Below, one piece after another: positions 46,220 through 56,147 of a stretch of 64,000 nt of DNA. The notes beneath the pieces are model-generated. The model ran no database searches and was not told the origin of the DNA. It saw only the letters and a list, made by a program, of their open reading frames with translations. Within the stretch, counting starts at the first letter, position 1, and every line of letters starts with the position of its first letter. The translations under genes and the position numbers were made by a program. This DNA comes from Desulfotomaculum nigrificans DSM 574 (GTDB taxonomy: Bacteria > Bacillota > Desulfotomaculia > Desulfotomaculales > Desulfotomaculaceae), in the NCBI RefSeq assembly GCF_000189755.2, contig NZ_KI912183.1:74564-138563 (forward strand). The letters run 5' to 3'.

Positions 46220-46990
46220 ATGAAAACATATAAATTAGACGCCATAATTTTAAAATCCCGAGACATGCGGGAAGCCGATAAAATTTTGACTTTATACTCC
46301 ATCCAGCAGGGCAAACAAAGGGTGGTGGCCCACGGGGCAGCTAAACCAAAGAGCCGTAAAAGGGGAGCGGTGCAGCCCTTTTGCTATTCTTCATTGATGC
46401 TGCACCGGGGCAAAGAGTTAGACTCGGTGAGCCAGGCTGAACTTAAGGAATCCTTTCCGGAATTGAGAACCGACCTTGACCGGTTGGCCGGGGCGGCTTA
46501 TATGGCGGAACTGGCTGATGGATTCTTAGGGGAAGGGGAGCCTAACCAGGCTATTTTTGGCCTACTGCTGGCCACCCTGCACCTGATGGCTAAAGGAGAT
46601 ACCCAATTGGCGTTGCGAGCCTTTGAGGCTAAACTGATGTGGTTAACCGGATTTAAACCTGAGTTGGACCATTGTACTGGCTGCGGCCAATCCCTGACCG
46701 GAACAAAGGTCAGATTTGGCCTTCGGCATGGTGGATTACTTTGTCCGGACTGTGCCGCTCGGGAAAGCCAAACAGAAATTTTTAGCCGTGGTACCGTGGA
46801 AGTTCTTAAAACCATTTATCGCTGGGAACTGTTAAAATTACATCAATTAAGGGTGCCGGAAGCTTTAAGACAGGAACTAAGCCGCCTGCTCCGGTCATAT
46901 ATTGAATATCATTTGGAAAGAAGACTTAAAACTGCTGAATTTATGGATAGACTGTATAAAAATAACCCCGGCGGGGGTACAAATATATAG
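46220..46990 (+). CDS. recO: DNA repair protein RecO
   Basis: This 256-aa recombination mediator loads RecA onto SSB-coated DNA with RecR. It has an N-terminal OB fold (YKLDAIILKSRDMREADKIL), a helical middle part and a zinc site CTGCGQ ... CPDCAARES near residues 153-178. The ribosome site before ATG 46220 is weak. It follows the era region as in Bacillus. Confidence 0.94.
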   Translation: MKTYKLDAIILKSRDMREADKILTLYSIQQGKQRVVAHGAAKPKSRKRGAVQPFCYSSLMLHRGKELDSVSQAELKESFPELRTDLDRLAGAAYMAELADGFLGEGEPNQAIFGLLLATLHLMAKGDTQLALRAFEAKLMWLTGFKPELDHCTGCGQSLTGTKVRFGLRHGGLLCPDCAARESQTEIFSRGTVEVLKTIYRWELLKLHQLRVPEALRQELSRLLRSYIEYHLERRLKTAEFMDRLYKNNPGGGTNI

Positions 46991-47018
46991 AACATATGAT
47001 ATTAAAGGGGGAGTACCC

Positions 47019-47468
47019 GTGACCAGTGAACTGGAAAAAATAGATTTGATCAGAGCCAGGCTGGGCGTTGGTTACAAGGAGGCCAAGGAGGCCCTGGACG
47101 CAGCTGAAGGAGATGTGGTGCAAGCTTTAATTTCCCTGGAGCAGAAAAATCGGGACTGGAATGAAAAACTATATGGCAAGGGTAATGAATTTATTGCCCA
47201 GTTTAAATCCATTATTGAAAAGGGCCATAAAACCAAAGTTAAAGTTAAAAAGGATGATAAGACAGTGGTGGAGTTTCCAGCCACCATTGGTGCGCTGGGC
47301 GTATTGGGAGCGATGGCCAGTACCCCCATCTTAATTGTCAGCGCCCTGGGCACCATTGCCGGATTAGCCAATAACTACCGGTTGGAATTTGATCGAACCC
47401 GGGAAGATAACTGGCAGCCGGAGGTAGAGGTTCCGGACGACACTTGCGACAACCAACCCCAGCACTAA
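47019..47468 (+). CDS. DUF4342 protein with UBA/TS-N-like N-terminus
   Basis: This 149-aa protein starts with a UBA-like three-helix segment (IDLIRARLGVGYKEAKEALD, then AEGDVVQALISLE), followed by a basic strand region KTKVKVKKDDKTVVEFPATIG and a hydrophobic segment LGVLGAMASTPILIVSALGTI that may enter the membrane. This layout matches DUF4342, common next to recO in clostridia; function unknown. GTG at 47019 follows GGGGGAG; a longer in-frame reading overlaps recO and is unlikely. Confidence 0.85.
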   Translation: MTSELEKIDLIRARLGVGYKEAKEALDAAEGDVVQALISLEQKNRDWNEKLYGKGNEFIAQFKSIIEKGHKTKVKVKKDDKTVVEFPATIGALGVLGAMASTPILIVSALGTIAGLANNYRLEFDRTREDNWQPEVEVPDDTCDNQPQH

Positions 47469-47519
47469 ACTATTGACAAGACTTTATTATTTTGGTAGAT
47501 TTTTGGTGTGCTTATAATC

Positions 47520-47755
47520 GAAGATAGGCGATGAGGGAAAGTTAATCTGGAGGTTGTTTTAACAGCGAGCCGGGTGGGTGGAAGCCGGTAAAACAAGCCA
47601 GGTGAAAGGGGTTCCTGAGCCGCAGGAGGAAAGCCGGTGTATCCCGGTGAGTAAAACCTGCATCAAATGAAGGTGGGCCGTTTTAAACGGTCAAACAGGG
47701 TGGAACCGCGGGAATAGCATCCCGTCCCTGACGTTTGTCAGAGACGGGATTTTTA
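47520..47755 (+). promoter_or_regulatory. T-box riboswitch controlling glyQS
   Basis: The T-box sequence AGGGTGGAACCGCGGG is at 47697-47712. It is followed by an intrinsic terminator with stem ATCCCGTC/GACGGGAT plus CTGAC/GTCAG inside 47719-47750, then TTTTTATTTT. Upstream, a Stem I is visible: GATGAGGGAAAG (47528-47539), and GGTTGTTTTA pairing with TAAAACAAGCC around the GAGCCGGGTGGGTGGAAGCC distal region. Uncharged tRNA-Gly should favour the antiterminator and glyQS expression. Glycine triplets GGG/GGT lie in the probable specifier loop near 47608-47612 (tentative). Confidence 0.95.
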
Positions 47756-47800
47756 TTTTATATATAGTTCACCATTTTAGTAGGAGGAGGAGTAGATACC

Positions 47801-48688
47801 TTGAATTTCCAGGAATTAATTTTGACCCTGAATAAGTTTTGGGCCGAACAAAACTGCATAATCCTGCAGCCATATGATATTGAGAAGGGTGCCGGTACCA
47901 TGAACCCCGCCACCTTTTTACGGGCCCTGGGCCCGGAACCCTGGCGGGTGGCTTATGTGGAACCTTCCCGCCGCCCCACTGACGGTCGTTACGGTGAGAA
48001 CCCCAACCGTCTGCAGCATTATTTCCAGTATCAAGTTATTCTTAAACCGTCCCCGGATGACGTTATTCCCATTTACCTGGACTCCCTGCGGGCCATTGGT
48101 ATTGACCCGGACCGGCACGACATCCGTTTTGTCGAGGACAACTGGGAATCTCCCACCCTGGGTGCCTGGGGTCTGGGTTGGGAAGTATGGCTGGACGGTA
48201 TGGAAATTACCCAATTTACCTATTTCCAGCAGTGCGGCGGCATTGACTGCCACCCGGTAAGTGCTGAAATTACCTACGGTCTGGAGCGCCTGGCCATGTT
48301 TATCCAGCAAAAGGACAGTGTCTTTGATATCGTCTGGGTAGATGATATTACCTACGGTGATGTTTACCACCAGAACGAAGTGGAACAATCGGGTTATAAC
48401 TTTGAAGCGGCCAATACGGACATGCTTTTTGACTTATTTGATATGTATGAGACCGAAGCCAACCGTATCTTGGAAAAAGGCCTGGTATTACCGGCCTATG
48501 ACTATGTTTTAAAATGCTCCCATACCTTCAATTTACTGGATGCCAGGGGGGCCATCAGTGTTTCCGAGCGCCAGGGCTTCATTGCCCGGGTGCGGCAAAT
48601 GGCCCGGGCCTGTGCCCAGGCTTATGTGGAGCAACGGGAGAAATTAGGATTTCCTCTGTTAAAGAAAGGGGGCCGCATCAATGGCTAA
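47801..48688 (+). CDS. glyQ: Glycyl-tRNA synthetase alpha subunit
   Basis: This 295-aa catalytic subunit of the alpha2beta2 glycyl-tRNA synthetase is recognised by [20 protein letters not shown] at the start and the class II region [40 protein letters not shown] and [16 protein letters not shown] at 47801 follows GGAGGAGGAG. It is expressed behind a T-box leader and overlaps glyS by 8 bp. Confidence 0.97.
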   Translation: MNFQELILTLNKFWAEQNCIILQPYDIEKGAGTMNPATFLRALGPEPWRVAYVEPSRRPTDGRYGENPNRLQHYFQYQVILKPSPDDVIPIYLDSLRAIGIDPDRHDIRFVEDNWESPTLGAWGLGWEVWLDGMEITQFTYFQQCGGIDCHPVSAEITYGLERLAMFIQQKDSVFDIVWVDDITYGDVYHQNEVEQSGYNFEAANTDMLFDLFDMYETEANRILEKGLVLPAYDYVLKCSHTFNLLDARGAISVSERQGFIARVRQMARACAQAYVEQREKLGFPLLKKGGRING

Positions 48689-50765
48689 GGACTTTTTACT
48701 GGAGATTGGCATAGAAGAAATGCCGGCCCGCTTTCTGGCCCCGGCTTTGGCCCAATTAAAGGAATTAACCGCAAAAACCCTGCAGGAACAAAGAATCGTC
48801 TATGGTGATATTGCCACCTACGGCACGCCCCGGCGGCTGGTGCTGTACGTAAAAGATGCGGCTGAAGACCAGGCTCCCCTGGAAAAAGAAGTGAAGGGGC
48901 CGGCCAAAAAGGCGGCCTTTGATATTGACGGTAATCCTACCAAAGCCATTCAAGGCTTTATGCGCTCCCAGGGGGTTAGTTTAGAAGACCTGGTGGTGCG
49001 CCATATCGGCCAGGTGGAATACCTGTATGCCGTTAAGCGGGAAGCAGGCCGACCCACCGCCGATGTTCTGGCGGAGATTTGCCCTGCCCTGATTACCGGA
49101 CTGCATTTCCCCAAACCCATGCGCTGGGGTTCCCTGGAAATGCGTTTTGCCCGTCCCATTCGCTGGCTGTTAGCCTTGTTTGGTGATGATGTGGTGCCCT
49201 TTGAACTGGCTAACCTGAAGTCAAATAGAATTACCTACGGGCATCGGTTCCTAACCACCGGGGATTTGCCCATTGCCAATCCGGCGGATTACTTTGACCG
49301 GATTAGAAAAGCATATGTGCTCATTGACCCGGTGGAACGCAAGGAGGTTATCCGGCAGCAGGTGCAGGAACTGGCGGCGGCCGAAGGCGGTCAGGTGGAA
49401 ATGGACGAAGACCTGCTGGACGAGATCACTAATATCGTTGAATGGCCCACCGCCCTCTGCGGCAGTTTCGACCGGGATTATCTTAAATTACCCGCGGCGG
49501 TGCTGGTCACCCCTATGCGGGAACACCAGCGGTACTTCCCGGTGCTGGGACCGGACGGTCAACTTTTAAATAAATTTATTGCTGTGAGAAACGGTACTAA
49601 AGCTTATTTAGATATTGTCACCGCCGGTAACGAAAAGGTTTTACGGGCCCGCCTGGCCGATGCTGCCTTCTTCTTTGAAGAAGATTTGAAAAAGCCACTG
49701 GCCAGTAAAGTTGATGGTCTAAAGAAAGTGGTATTCTTGGAAGGTTTGGGTACCGTGGCGGATAAAGTTGACCGCATTGGGGCCCTGGCCGACCACCTGG
49801 CGGAATTGCTGGGCGCCGATGAACAACAACAAGAAAAAATTCAGCGGGCCGCTCTGTTGGCTAAAGCGGACCTGGTAACCAATATGGTGTATGAATTCCC
49901 CGAGCTGCAGGGGGTTATGGGGCGGGAATATGCCCTGCGTAACGGCGAAGATCCGGATGTGGCCGAGGCCATCTTCCAGCATTACCTGCCCCGTTTTGCC
50001 GGTGACCAACTGCCGAACACCCTGGCCGGCCGGGTATTAAGCCTGGCTGATAAGATGGACACCATTGTAGGTTGTTTTGCCATCGGCATCCAGCCCACCG
50101 GGTCCGCCGACCCCTATGCGCTGCGTCGGCAGGCCCTGGGTATTTGCCACATTATCACCGAAGGAAATCTCCATCTGTCCCTCAAGCAAATGATTGAGTG
50201 GGCCTACCAGGGATACAGTGCAGAGGTAGAACTAAAATACACCCTGCCCCAGGTTGCCGGCGAGATTGAAGAATTCTTTAAACAGCGGATTAAAGGCATG
50301 ATGAGCGACCGGGGCCTGTCCTATGACACCGTGGAGGCAGTTTTAGCTGTGGGATTTGATGATATAACCGATGCCTTTGCCAGAGGTGCAGCCCTCACTT
50401 CCTTCCGGGACCAGCCCGCCTTTAACGCCCTGATGACTGCCTTCAACCGGGCCAATAACCTGGCCAAAAACGCCACCGGCGGAGCTATCAATGAGGCCTA
50501 CTTAGAGCACCCGGCAGAGCATGAGTTATACCGGCAATTAACTGCCCTAACCCAAAAGGTGCAGCCCCTTATTCAAAGCCGGGACTATGTGGCGGCCCTA
50601 AGGGAAATTGCCGCCATCCAGGCCCCGCTCAATGAGTTCTTTGAACAAGTAATGGTGATGGTGGAGGATGAGAGAATAAAAACCAACCGCCTGGCCCTGT
50701 TAAAGAATTTAGTGGATTTAAGCAAAACCGTAGCAGATTTCAGCAAGGTTGTGCTGGAAGGGTAA
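48681..50765 (+). CDS. glyS: Glycyl-tRNA synthetase beta subunit
   Basis: This 694-aa tRNA-binding subunit begins [20 protein letters not shown], the usual GlyS opening, with RNG-type [15 protein letters not shown] and [20 protein letters not shown] motifs in the middle. An HD-like region [16 protein letters not shown] and a C-terminal anticodon-binding domain follow. Length is normal. It is translated from an overlapping start within glyQ and followed by a strong terminator. Confidence 0.97.
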   Translation: MAKDFLLEIGIEEMPARFLAPALAQLKELTAKTLQEQRIVYGDIATYGTPRRLVLYVKDAAEDQAPLEKEVKGPAKKAAFDIDGNPTKAIQGFMRSQGVSLEDLVVRHIGQVEYLYAVKREAGRPTADVLAEICPALITGLHFPKPMRWGSLEMRFARPIRWLLALFGDDVVPFELANLKSNRITYGHRFLTTGDLPIANPADYFDRIRKAYVLIDPVERKEVIRQQVQELAAAEGGQVEMDEDLLDEITNIVEWPTALCGSFDRDYLKLPAAVLVTPMREHQRYFPVLGPDGQLLNKFIAVRNGTKAYLDIVTAGNEKVLRARLADAAFFFEEDLKKPLASKVDGLKKVVFLEGLGTVADKVDRIGALADHLAELLGADEQQQEKIQRAALLAKADLVTNMVYEFPELQGVMGREYALRNGEDPDVAEAIFQHYLPRFAGDQLPNTLAGRVLSLADKMDTIVGCFAIGIQPTGSADPYALRRQALGICHIITEGNLHLSLKQMIEWAYQGYSAEVELKYTLPQVAGEIEEFFKQRIKGMMSDRGLSYDTVEAVLAVGFDDITDAFARGAALTSFRDQPAFNALMTAFNRANNLAKNATGGAINEAYLEHPAEHELYRQLTALTQKVQPLIQSRDYVAALREIAAIQAPLNEFFEQVMVMVEDERIKTNRLALLKNLVDLSKTVADFSKVVLEG

Positions 50766-50766
50766 T

Positions 50767-50822
50767 AAAAAAGCCTGTTGACCTTCTGGGCATTATGCCC
50801 GGGACGGCGGCAGGCTTTTTTA
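50767..50822 (+). terminator. Terminator after glyS
   Basis: An outer stem AAAAAAGCCTG/CAGGCTTTTTT closes a branched structure with inner CTGGGCATTATGCCCGG, ending in a T-run at 50816-50821. Confidence 0.8.
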
Positions 50823-50848
50823 TATGTCCCTTCGTTAATTTTTTTATA

Positions 50849-50873
50849 CCCAAATTTTTTAAAAAAATTTGGG
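50849..50873. promoter_or_regulatory. 25-bp near-perfect palindrome before ccpN
   Basis: CCCAAATTTTTT, a central A, then AAAAAATTTGGG. It lies about 90 bp before ccpN and beyond the glyS terminator. It may be an operator (possibly autoregulatory) or part of a second weak terminator. Confidence 0.45.
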
Positions 50874-50964
50874 CAAAGGAAGTGATTTTTAACACAATAT
50901 AGTATATATTATATGTATTAGTTCTCTAATTAGTATGTCACAATTGAGGTTAGGGGGTGAGGGG

Positions 50965-51600
50965 ATGGAACTTTCCAAAAGGCAGGAGGCCATTTTAGAG
51001 ATTGTTAAAAAAAATGGTCCCATCACCGGTGAGCAAATCGCAGAGCAGCTCAACCTAACCAGGGCGACCCTGCGGCCGGACTTATCTATTCTGACCATGG
51101 CAGGTCTGCTGGAGGCGCGACCGAGGGTAGGTTATTTTTATAGCGGCAAGACTGCTGACCGAGTTTTAGCAGATAAGATCACCCGGATTAAAGTGGGCGA
51201 TGTTAAGTCTGTACCCATTGTGGTGCCCGAACAGTGTACCGTATACGATGCAGTGGTAACCATGTTTATTGAAGATGTAGGCACCCTATACGTGGTTCGG
51301 GAAGGCGGTCTGCTGGAGGGAGTTGTCTCCCGCAAGGATCTGCTGAAGTCCACCCTGGGTGGCCAGGACATTCACAAACTTCCTGTGGGTGTCATTATGA
51401 CCCGCATGCCCAACGTACACACAACCGATGTGAATGACTCAGTGTGGTTGGCGGCCCACAAGCTACTAACCCACGAAGTGGATTCGCTGCCGGTGGTTAA
51501 AACTGTGCCTGGTACTAAGGAAAAACAGTATGAGGTTGTGGGGAGATTTTCCAAGACCAACGTAACCCGGCTCTTCGTAGAACTGGGTGAAGGGTCCTGA
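50965..51600 (+). CDS. ccpN: CcpN-type repressor (HTH plus two CBS domains)
   Basis: This 211-aa regulator has an N-terminal winged helix ([40 protein letters not shown]), followed by two CBS domains (about 80-205) with [20 protein letters not shown] and [18 protein letters not shown] that sense nucleotides. CcpN represses gluconeogenic genes in Bacillus. ATG at 50965 follows GGGGGTGAGG; an in-frame ATG at 50935 lacks a ribosome site. It is directly upstream of the PPDK regulatory protein and PPDK, so it probably controls pyruvate-PEP flux here. Confidence 0.9.
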   Translation: MELSKRQEAILEIVKKNGPITGEQIAEQLNLTRATLRPDLSILTMAGLLEARPRVGYFYSGKTADRVLADKITRIKVGDVKSVPIVVPEQCTVYDAVVTMFIEDVGTLYVVREGGLLEGVVSRKDLLKSTLGGQDIHKLPVGVIMTRMPNVHTTDVNDSVWLAAHKLLTHEVDSLPVVKTVPGTKEKQYEVVGRFSKTNVTRLFVELGEGS

Positions 51601-52444
51601 GGAGGGGTTAGCCATTATTGCGCCAAAAGATGATCATCCGATTGTATATATTGTTTCCGACTCCATTGGTGAAACAGCGGAATTGGTAGCCAAGGCGGCA
51701 GTGAGTCAGTTTAACAGCGGAAATGTAGAAATCCGCCGGGTTCCGTATGTGAACGATCCCCAGGACATTGTGGATGTAGTTGACGAAGCCCAGGGAAATA
51801 ATTGCATCATTGCCTTTACACTGGTTTTGCCGGAATTACGTGAGGTGCTGGTAAGGGAAGCTGACAGGCACCATATTCCAACGGTTGATATTATGGGGCC
51901 ATTTTTAGATGCCTTGACCTTAATTACATCCGGCCCGCCCAAATTGGAACCCGGACTGGTCCGTAAATTGGATGAAGAATATTTTCGCCGGGTAGAGGCC
52001 ATTGAATTTGCCGTTAAGTATGACGACGGCAAGGACCCCCGAGGCATCACCAGAGCGGATATAGTAATCTTAGGGGTATCCCGTACTTCTAAAACACCTT
52101 TAAGCATGTATCTGGCTCATAAGCGCATTAAAGCCGCCAACGTACCGCTGGTTCCGGAAGTGGCACCGCCACAGGAAATTTTTAATTTACCACCGAACAA
52201 AGTAATTGGTTTAACCATTAAGCCGCAACAATTAAATATTATCCGAACCGAGCGGTTAAAAACCCTTGGCCTAACTTCCCATGCTGATTATGCCAGCCAT
52301 GAGCGAATTCTGAAAGAATTGGAGTATGCCGAGGGCATTATGAAACGCATCGGATGTCCCATCATAGACGTGACCAACAAGGCCGTTGAGGAGACCGCCA
52401 GCAAGGTGCTGGAGATTTACTACCGGAGCGGACGGCATAGGTAA
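51587..52444 (+). CDS. Pyruvate, phosphate dikinase regulatory protein (kinase/pyrophosphorylase, DUF299)
   Basis: This bifunctional protein phosphorylates (ADP-dependent) and dephosphorylates (Pi-dependent) a threonine of PPDK. The family opening [20 protein letters not shown], the P-loop-like [17 protein letters not shown] near residue 160 and [15 protein letters not shown] at the end are clear. The start is uncertain: GTG at 51587 has no ribosome site and overlaps ccpN by 14 bp, whereas GAGGAGGGG (51599-51607) sits correctly for ATT at 51614, a rare start codon giving 276 aa. The adjacent PPDK gene is the substrate. Confidence 0.92.
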   Translation: MKGPEEGLAIIAPKDDHPIVYIVSDSIGETAELVAKAAVSQFNSGNVEIRRVPYVNDPQDIVDVVDEAQGNNCIIAFTLVLPELREVLVREADRHHIPTVDIMGPFLDALTLITSGPPKLEPGLVRKLDEEYFRRVEAIEFAVKYDDGKDPRGITRADIVILGVSRTSKTPLSMYLAHKRIKAANVPLVPEVAPPQEIFNLPPNKVIGLTIKPQQLNIIRTERLKTLGLTSHADYASHERILKELEYAEGIMKRIGCPIIDVTNKAVEETASKVLEIYYRSGRHR

Positions 52445-52492
52445 ATGTGAGATAGGAAGTAAACAGTGAACATAAAGTAAGAGGGAAATACA

Positions 52493-52513
52493 AAAGGTGA
52501 GAAAATCACCTTT
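52493..52513 (+). promoter_or_regulatory. Stem-loop in the ppdK leader
   Basis: AAAGGTGA (52493-52500) pairs with TCACCTTT (52506-52513) across GAAAA, just 6 bp upstream of the ppdK ribosome site AGGAGGG. No U-tract, so a translation-level or processing element is more likely than a terminator. Confidence 0.4.
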
Positions 52514-52536
52514 GAAAATAGGAGGGAAAATCTAAA

Positions 52537-55182
52537 GTGGCAGCCACAAAGTATGTCTATACCTTTTCTGAAGGAAAAGCGGAAATGAAGGACCTGTTGG
52601 GTGGTAAAGGGGCTAACCTGGCTGAAATGACTAACATCGGTTTGCCTGTGCCTCCCGGCTTTACCATCACCACCGAAGCTTGCAAAGAGTTTTATAAAGC
52701 AGGACGTAATTTCCCTGCCGGCCTGGAACAGGAAGTGGAAGAAAAGGTAGCCTGGTTGGAACAGACCCTGGGCAAGAAATTTGGTGATCCCAACGGACCC
52801 TTACTGGTATCGGTGCGTTCCGGTGCCGTCATCTCTATGCCCGGCATGATGGATACTGTGCTGAACCTGGGTCTGAACGATCAAACAGTCATCGGTTTAG
52901 CTGCCAGCAGCGGTAATCCACGCTGGGCTTACGATTGCTACCGGCGCTTCATTCAAATGTTTGGCAATGTGGTGTTGGGTATCGAACATCACCGCTTTGA
53001 GGCAGTTTTAGAAGACCAGAAATATAAAGCCGGGGTAAAGTATGATAACCAGTTAACTGCTGAAGATTGGCAGGAGGTTATCAAGCACTATAAAACCATT
53101 GTGCGCAAAGAAACCGGTAAAGATTTTCCCCAAGACCCCATGGAGCAATTATATAAAGCCATCTATGCTGTCTTTAATTCATGGGAAAATGACCGGGCCA
53201 TTGTCTATCGTAAAATTCACAAAATACCGGATGACCTGGGCACTGCCGTAAACGTGCAGGCAATGGTATTCGGTAATATGGGAGATGATTGTGGTACCGG
53301 GGTAGCTTTTACCCGCAACCCCTCCACCGGGGAAAAGGTACTCTATGGAGAATTTCTCACCAATGCCCAGGGTGAAGACGTAGTGGCCGGTATTCGTACA
53401 CCTCAGCCCATCGCCAAGCTGGAAGAAGAAATGCCCGAAGTTTACCGGCAGTTTGCCCAGACCTGTGCTTTGCTGGAAAAACATTACAAAGATATGCAGG
53501 ATATTGAGTTTACCATTGAGCGGAATAAACTCTGGATGTTGCAAACCCGTAATGGCAAACGGACAGCCCAAGCAGCCATCAGGATTGCCGTAGAAATGGT
53601 GGAGGAGGGGCTCATTAGTAAAGAGACCGCCATTAAACGAGTTGACCCCATGCAGCTGAACCAGCTTTTACACCGCCGCATTGATCCCAATGCCAAGCTG
53701 GAAGTTATTGCTAAAGGTCTGCCTGCTTCCCCCGGTTCCGCCTGCGGCGCCGTGGTATTTGATGCCGATTTAGCGGAAAAATTGGGCGAGCAAGGTAAAA
53801 AGGTAATTTTAGTAGGGACGGAAACCACCCCGGACGATATTCACGGCATGGTGGCATCCCAGGGTATCCTCACTTCCCGGGGCGGCATGACCAGTCACGC
53901 GGCAGTGGTGGCCCGGGGTATGGGCAAACCCTGTGTTTGCGGCTGTGAAAGCATTAAAATTGATTATGAAAACAAACAATTCCTGGTGGGTCAGCTGGTG
54001 GTCAAAGAAGGTGATGTTATCTCCATTGACGGCTCCACCGGTCAAGTAATGCTGGGTGAAGTACCCATGATTGATCCGGAGCTGTCACCGGAGTTCCAAA
54101 AACTGTTGACCTGGGCGGACGAAATCCGTACCCTGGGCGTCAGGGCCAATGCTGACACCCCGGAGGACGCGGCCAAAGCCAGGGAATTTGGCGCCGGCGG
54201 TATTGGTCTAACCCGCACCGAGCATATGTTTATGGCCCAGGACAGATTACCCATTGTGCAAGAAATGATCCTGGCCTCCACCCTGGAAGAGCGGGAGGCA
54301 GCCCTGGCCAAACTGCTGCCCATGCAGGAAGGGGACTTCTATGGTATATTAAAGGCTATGGCCGGCTTACCGGTATGTATCCGCCTGCTGGATCCGCCGT
54401 TACATGAATTCTTACCCAATGCCGAGGAACTGGCGGTGGAAATTACCCGGTTAAAACTAACCAACAGTGATCAGAGCGAAATTAAGGCCAAGGAAGAACT
54501 GCTGCGCAAGGTTCGCTCCCTGTCTGAGTTTAACCCCATGCTGGGTCACCGCGGCTGCCGGTTGGGGATCACCTGGCCGGAGGTATACGCCATGCAGGCC
54601 AGGGCCATCTTCCAAGCCACTGCCCGGTTGGTTAAAGAGGGGTATCAGGTGGAGCCGGAAGTAGAAATTCCTTTGGTGATTGAAGTGAAGGAATTGGCTT
54701 ACCTGCGGCAGGTAGTGGAACGGGTGGCCCAGGAAGTAAAAGAAGCCACCGGGGTGGACTTCCATTATACTGTGGGTACCATGATTGAAGTGCCCAGAGC
54801 AGCATTGCTGGCTGACGAAATTGCCACCCAGGCTGAATTCTTCTCCTTTGGTACCAATGACCTGACCCAAACCACCCTGGGCTTCTCCCGGGACGATGCC
54901 GAAGGTAAGTTCATGCAGCCTTACTTAGAAAAGAAAATCCTTACCGAAAACCCCTTTATGGTGTTAGATCGTAAGGGCGTGGGCAAACTGATGCAGTGGA
55001 CGGTAGAAAATGCTCGCCGGGTTAAACCGGAGCTGATTATCGGCATCTGCGGTGAACATGGCGGCGAACCCAGCTCCATTGAGTTCTGCCACCTAATCGG
55101 CTTGGACTACGTCAGCTGCTCACCCTATCGGGTACCCATCGCCCGGTTGGCCGCAGCCCAGGCTAAGGTTAACAACGACTAA
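52537..55182 (+). CDS. ppdK: Pyruvate, phosphate dikinase
   Basis: This 881-aa enzyme interconverts pyruvate, ATP and Pi with PEP, AMP and PPi, in energy-saving glycolysis or gluconeogenesis of anaerobes. The N-terminal ATP-grasp domain begins YVYTFSEGKAEMKDLLGGKG. The phosphohistidine domain has GGMTSHAAVVARGMGKPC with catalytic His454 and regulatory Thr452, the site modified by the protein encoded upstream. The C-terminal TIM barrel has GIGLTRTEHMF and GICGEHGGEPSSIEFC. GTG at 52537 follows AGGAGGG. Full length. Confidence 0.97.
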   Translation: MAATKYVYTFSEGKAEMKDLLGGKGANLAEMTNIGLPVPPGFTITTEACKEFYKAGRNFPAGLEQEVEEKVAWLEQTLGKKFGDPNGPLLVSVRSGAVISMPGMMDTVLNLGLNDQTVIGLAASSGNPRWAYDCYRRFIQMFGNVVLGIEHHRFEAVLEDQKYKAGVKYDNQLTAEDWQEVIKHYKTIVRKETGKDFPQDPMEQLYKAIYAVFNSWENDRAIVYRKIHKIPDDLGTAVNVQAMVFGNMGDDCGTGVAFTRNPSTGEKVLYGEFLTNAQGEDVVAGIRTPQPIAKLEEEMPEVYRQFAQTCALLEKHYKDMQDIEFTIERNKLWMLQTRNGKRTAQAAIRIAVEMVEEGLISKETAIKRVDPMQLNQLLHRRIDPNAKLEVIAKGLPASPGSACGAVVFDADLAEKLGEQGKKVILVGTETTPDDIHGMVASQGILTSRGGMTSHAAVVARGMGKPCVCGCESIKIDYENKQFLVGQLVVKEGDVISIDGSTGQVMLGEVPMIDPELSPEFQKLLTWADEIRTLGVRANADTPEDAAKAREFGAGGIGLTRTEHMFMAQDRLPIVQEMILASTLEEREAALAKLLPMQEGDFYGILKAMAGLPVCIRLLDPPLHEFLPNAEELAVEITRLKLTNSDQSEIKAKEELLRKVRSLSEFNPMLGHRGCRLGITWPEVYAMQARAIFQATARLVKEGYQVEPEVEIPLVIEVKELAYLRQVVERVAQEVKEATGVDFHYTVGTMIEVPRAALLADEIATQAEFFSFGTNDLTQTTLGFSRDDAEGKFMQPYLEKKILTENPFMVLDRKGVGKLMQWTVENARRVKPELIIGICGEHGGEPSSIEFCHLIGLDYVSCSPYRVPIARLAAAQAKVNND

Positions 55183-55287
55183 CCAGAGGAGATTAAGGGT
55201 AGGAGAGGCCACCCCAAAGGGTTGTCACGTGTCGTGAATGGTTGATAAATATAAAAGCAAAAGATAAGCAAACCAAACTAAACATTA

Positions 55288-55316
55288 ACAGGGCCGATGA
55301 GGCCCTATTTTCTTTT
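55288..55316 (+). terminator. Terminator after ppdK
   Basis: AGGGCC (55290-55295) pairs with GGCCCT (55301-55306) over GATGA, followed by ATTTTCTTTT. It lies about 105 bp after ppdK in a 297-bp gap that otherwise shows no gene. Confidence 0.75.
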
Positions 55317-55479
55317 GACGGGAAACCCAGTCAAGGTGCAAAACCGGCGGATAATAGAAATTAACACTGGTTAGACTTCATGTTCAATAACCACAAGGGA
55401 AAAAACAGCCATTTGTAAAAAAGGAATTGTAATATCTCCGTCGAATAGTTTCTAAAATAGAAAAGCAAGAGAGGATAAC

Positions 55480-56043
55480 ATGCAAAACCTCAGACTTTTT
55501 ATTGCCATAGACGTCCCGGATTCACTGAAAAATTCCTTAACCGAACTGCAAAGAACAATTTTTGCCGACTCCTCTGTTAAATTGGTGGAGCAGCAAAATC
55601 TTCATCTTACTTTAAAATTTTTAGGTGAAACTCCCGGGGACAAGTGCCCGGACATCGTGCAGGCCATGCAACAAACCGTAATTGGTTGTCCACCCTTTCA
55701 ACTCCGACTGCATGGCCTGGGTATCTTCCCAACCAGGGGTAACCCGAAGGTTGTTTGGGTTGGTATTGGCGGTGCAAGAGGGAAGCTGATCACCTTACAA
55801 CAAAATCTGGAACAAAATCTGGCCGGGTTTGGTTTCCCTGCGGAGGGGCGAAAATATTCCCCCCACCTGACCCTGGGCCGACTCCGAGAACCTCTTAATT
55901 TAAATCAGCTACAGACAAACATCGGCCGGTACCGTGAGCAAGAGTTTGGGGCGTGGCAGGTTTCTGCCATTAAACTGATGCAAAGTACCCTAACCAAGGC
56001 CGGCCCCATTTATAAAGTACTGGCCACCATACCGTTGGGTTAA
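55480..56043 (+). CDS. thpR: RNA 2',3'-cyclic phosphodiesterase (2H phosphoesterase)
   Basis: This 187-aa 2H-family enzyme, LigT/ThpR type, carries the two signature histidine motifs, HLTLKFLGE near residue 47 and HLTLGRL near 129, and begins LRLFIAIDVPDSLKNSL as usual. It opens 2',3'-cyclic phosphates on RNA; the cellular role is not settled. ATG follows AAGAGAGGATA. It is preceded by a terminator and appears to be a short separate unit. Confidence 0.93.
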   Translation: MQNLRLFIAIDVPDSLKNSLTELQRTIFADSSVKLVEQQNLHLTLKFLGETPGDKCPDIVQAMQQTVIGCPPFQLRLHGLGIFPTRGNPKVVWVGIGGARGKLITLQQNLEQNLAGFGFPAEGRKYSPHLTLGRLREPLNLNQLQTNIGRYREQEFGAWQVSAIKLMQSTLTKAGPIYKVLATIPLG

Positions 56044-56147
56044 AACGGTCTAAACCCTTTGTACCCAACATAATGTTTTATATCAAGGCTAATCTATGCA
56101 AACCCATCGATTGTCACCCTTCATCCTCTACAAAGGGGGTTTTATTA

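Noticed and set aside
47473-47518. TTGACA and TATAAT before glyQS as one promoter
   Set aside because: The spacer is 34 bp, too long for sigma-A; the two boxes probably do not form one promoter.
55183-55479. 297-bp gap after ppdK searched for small genes
   Set aside because: Only a terminator is supported; ORFs are a dozen codons or fewer with no ribosome site.
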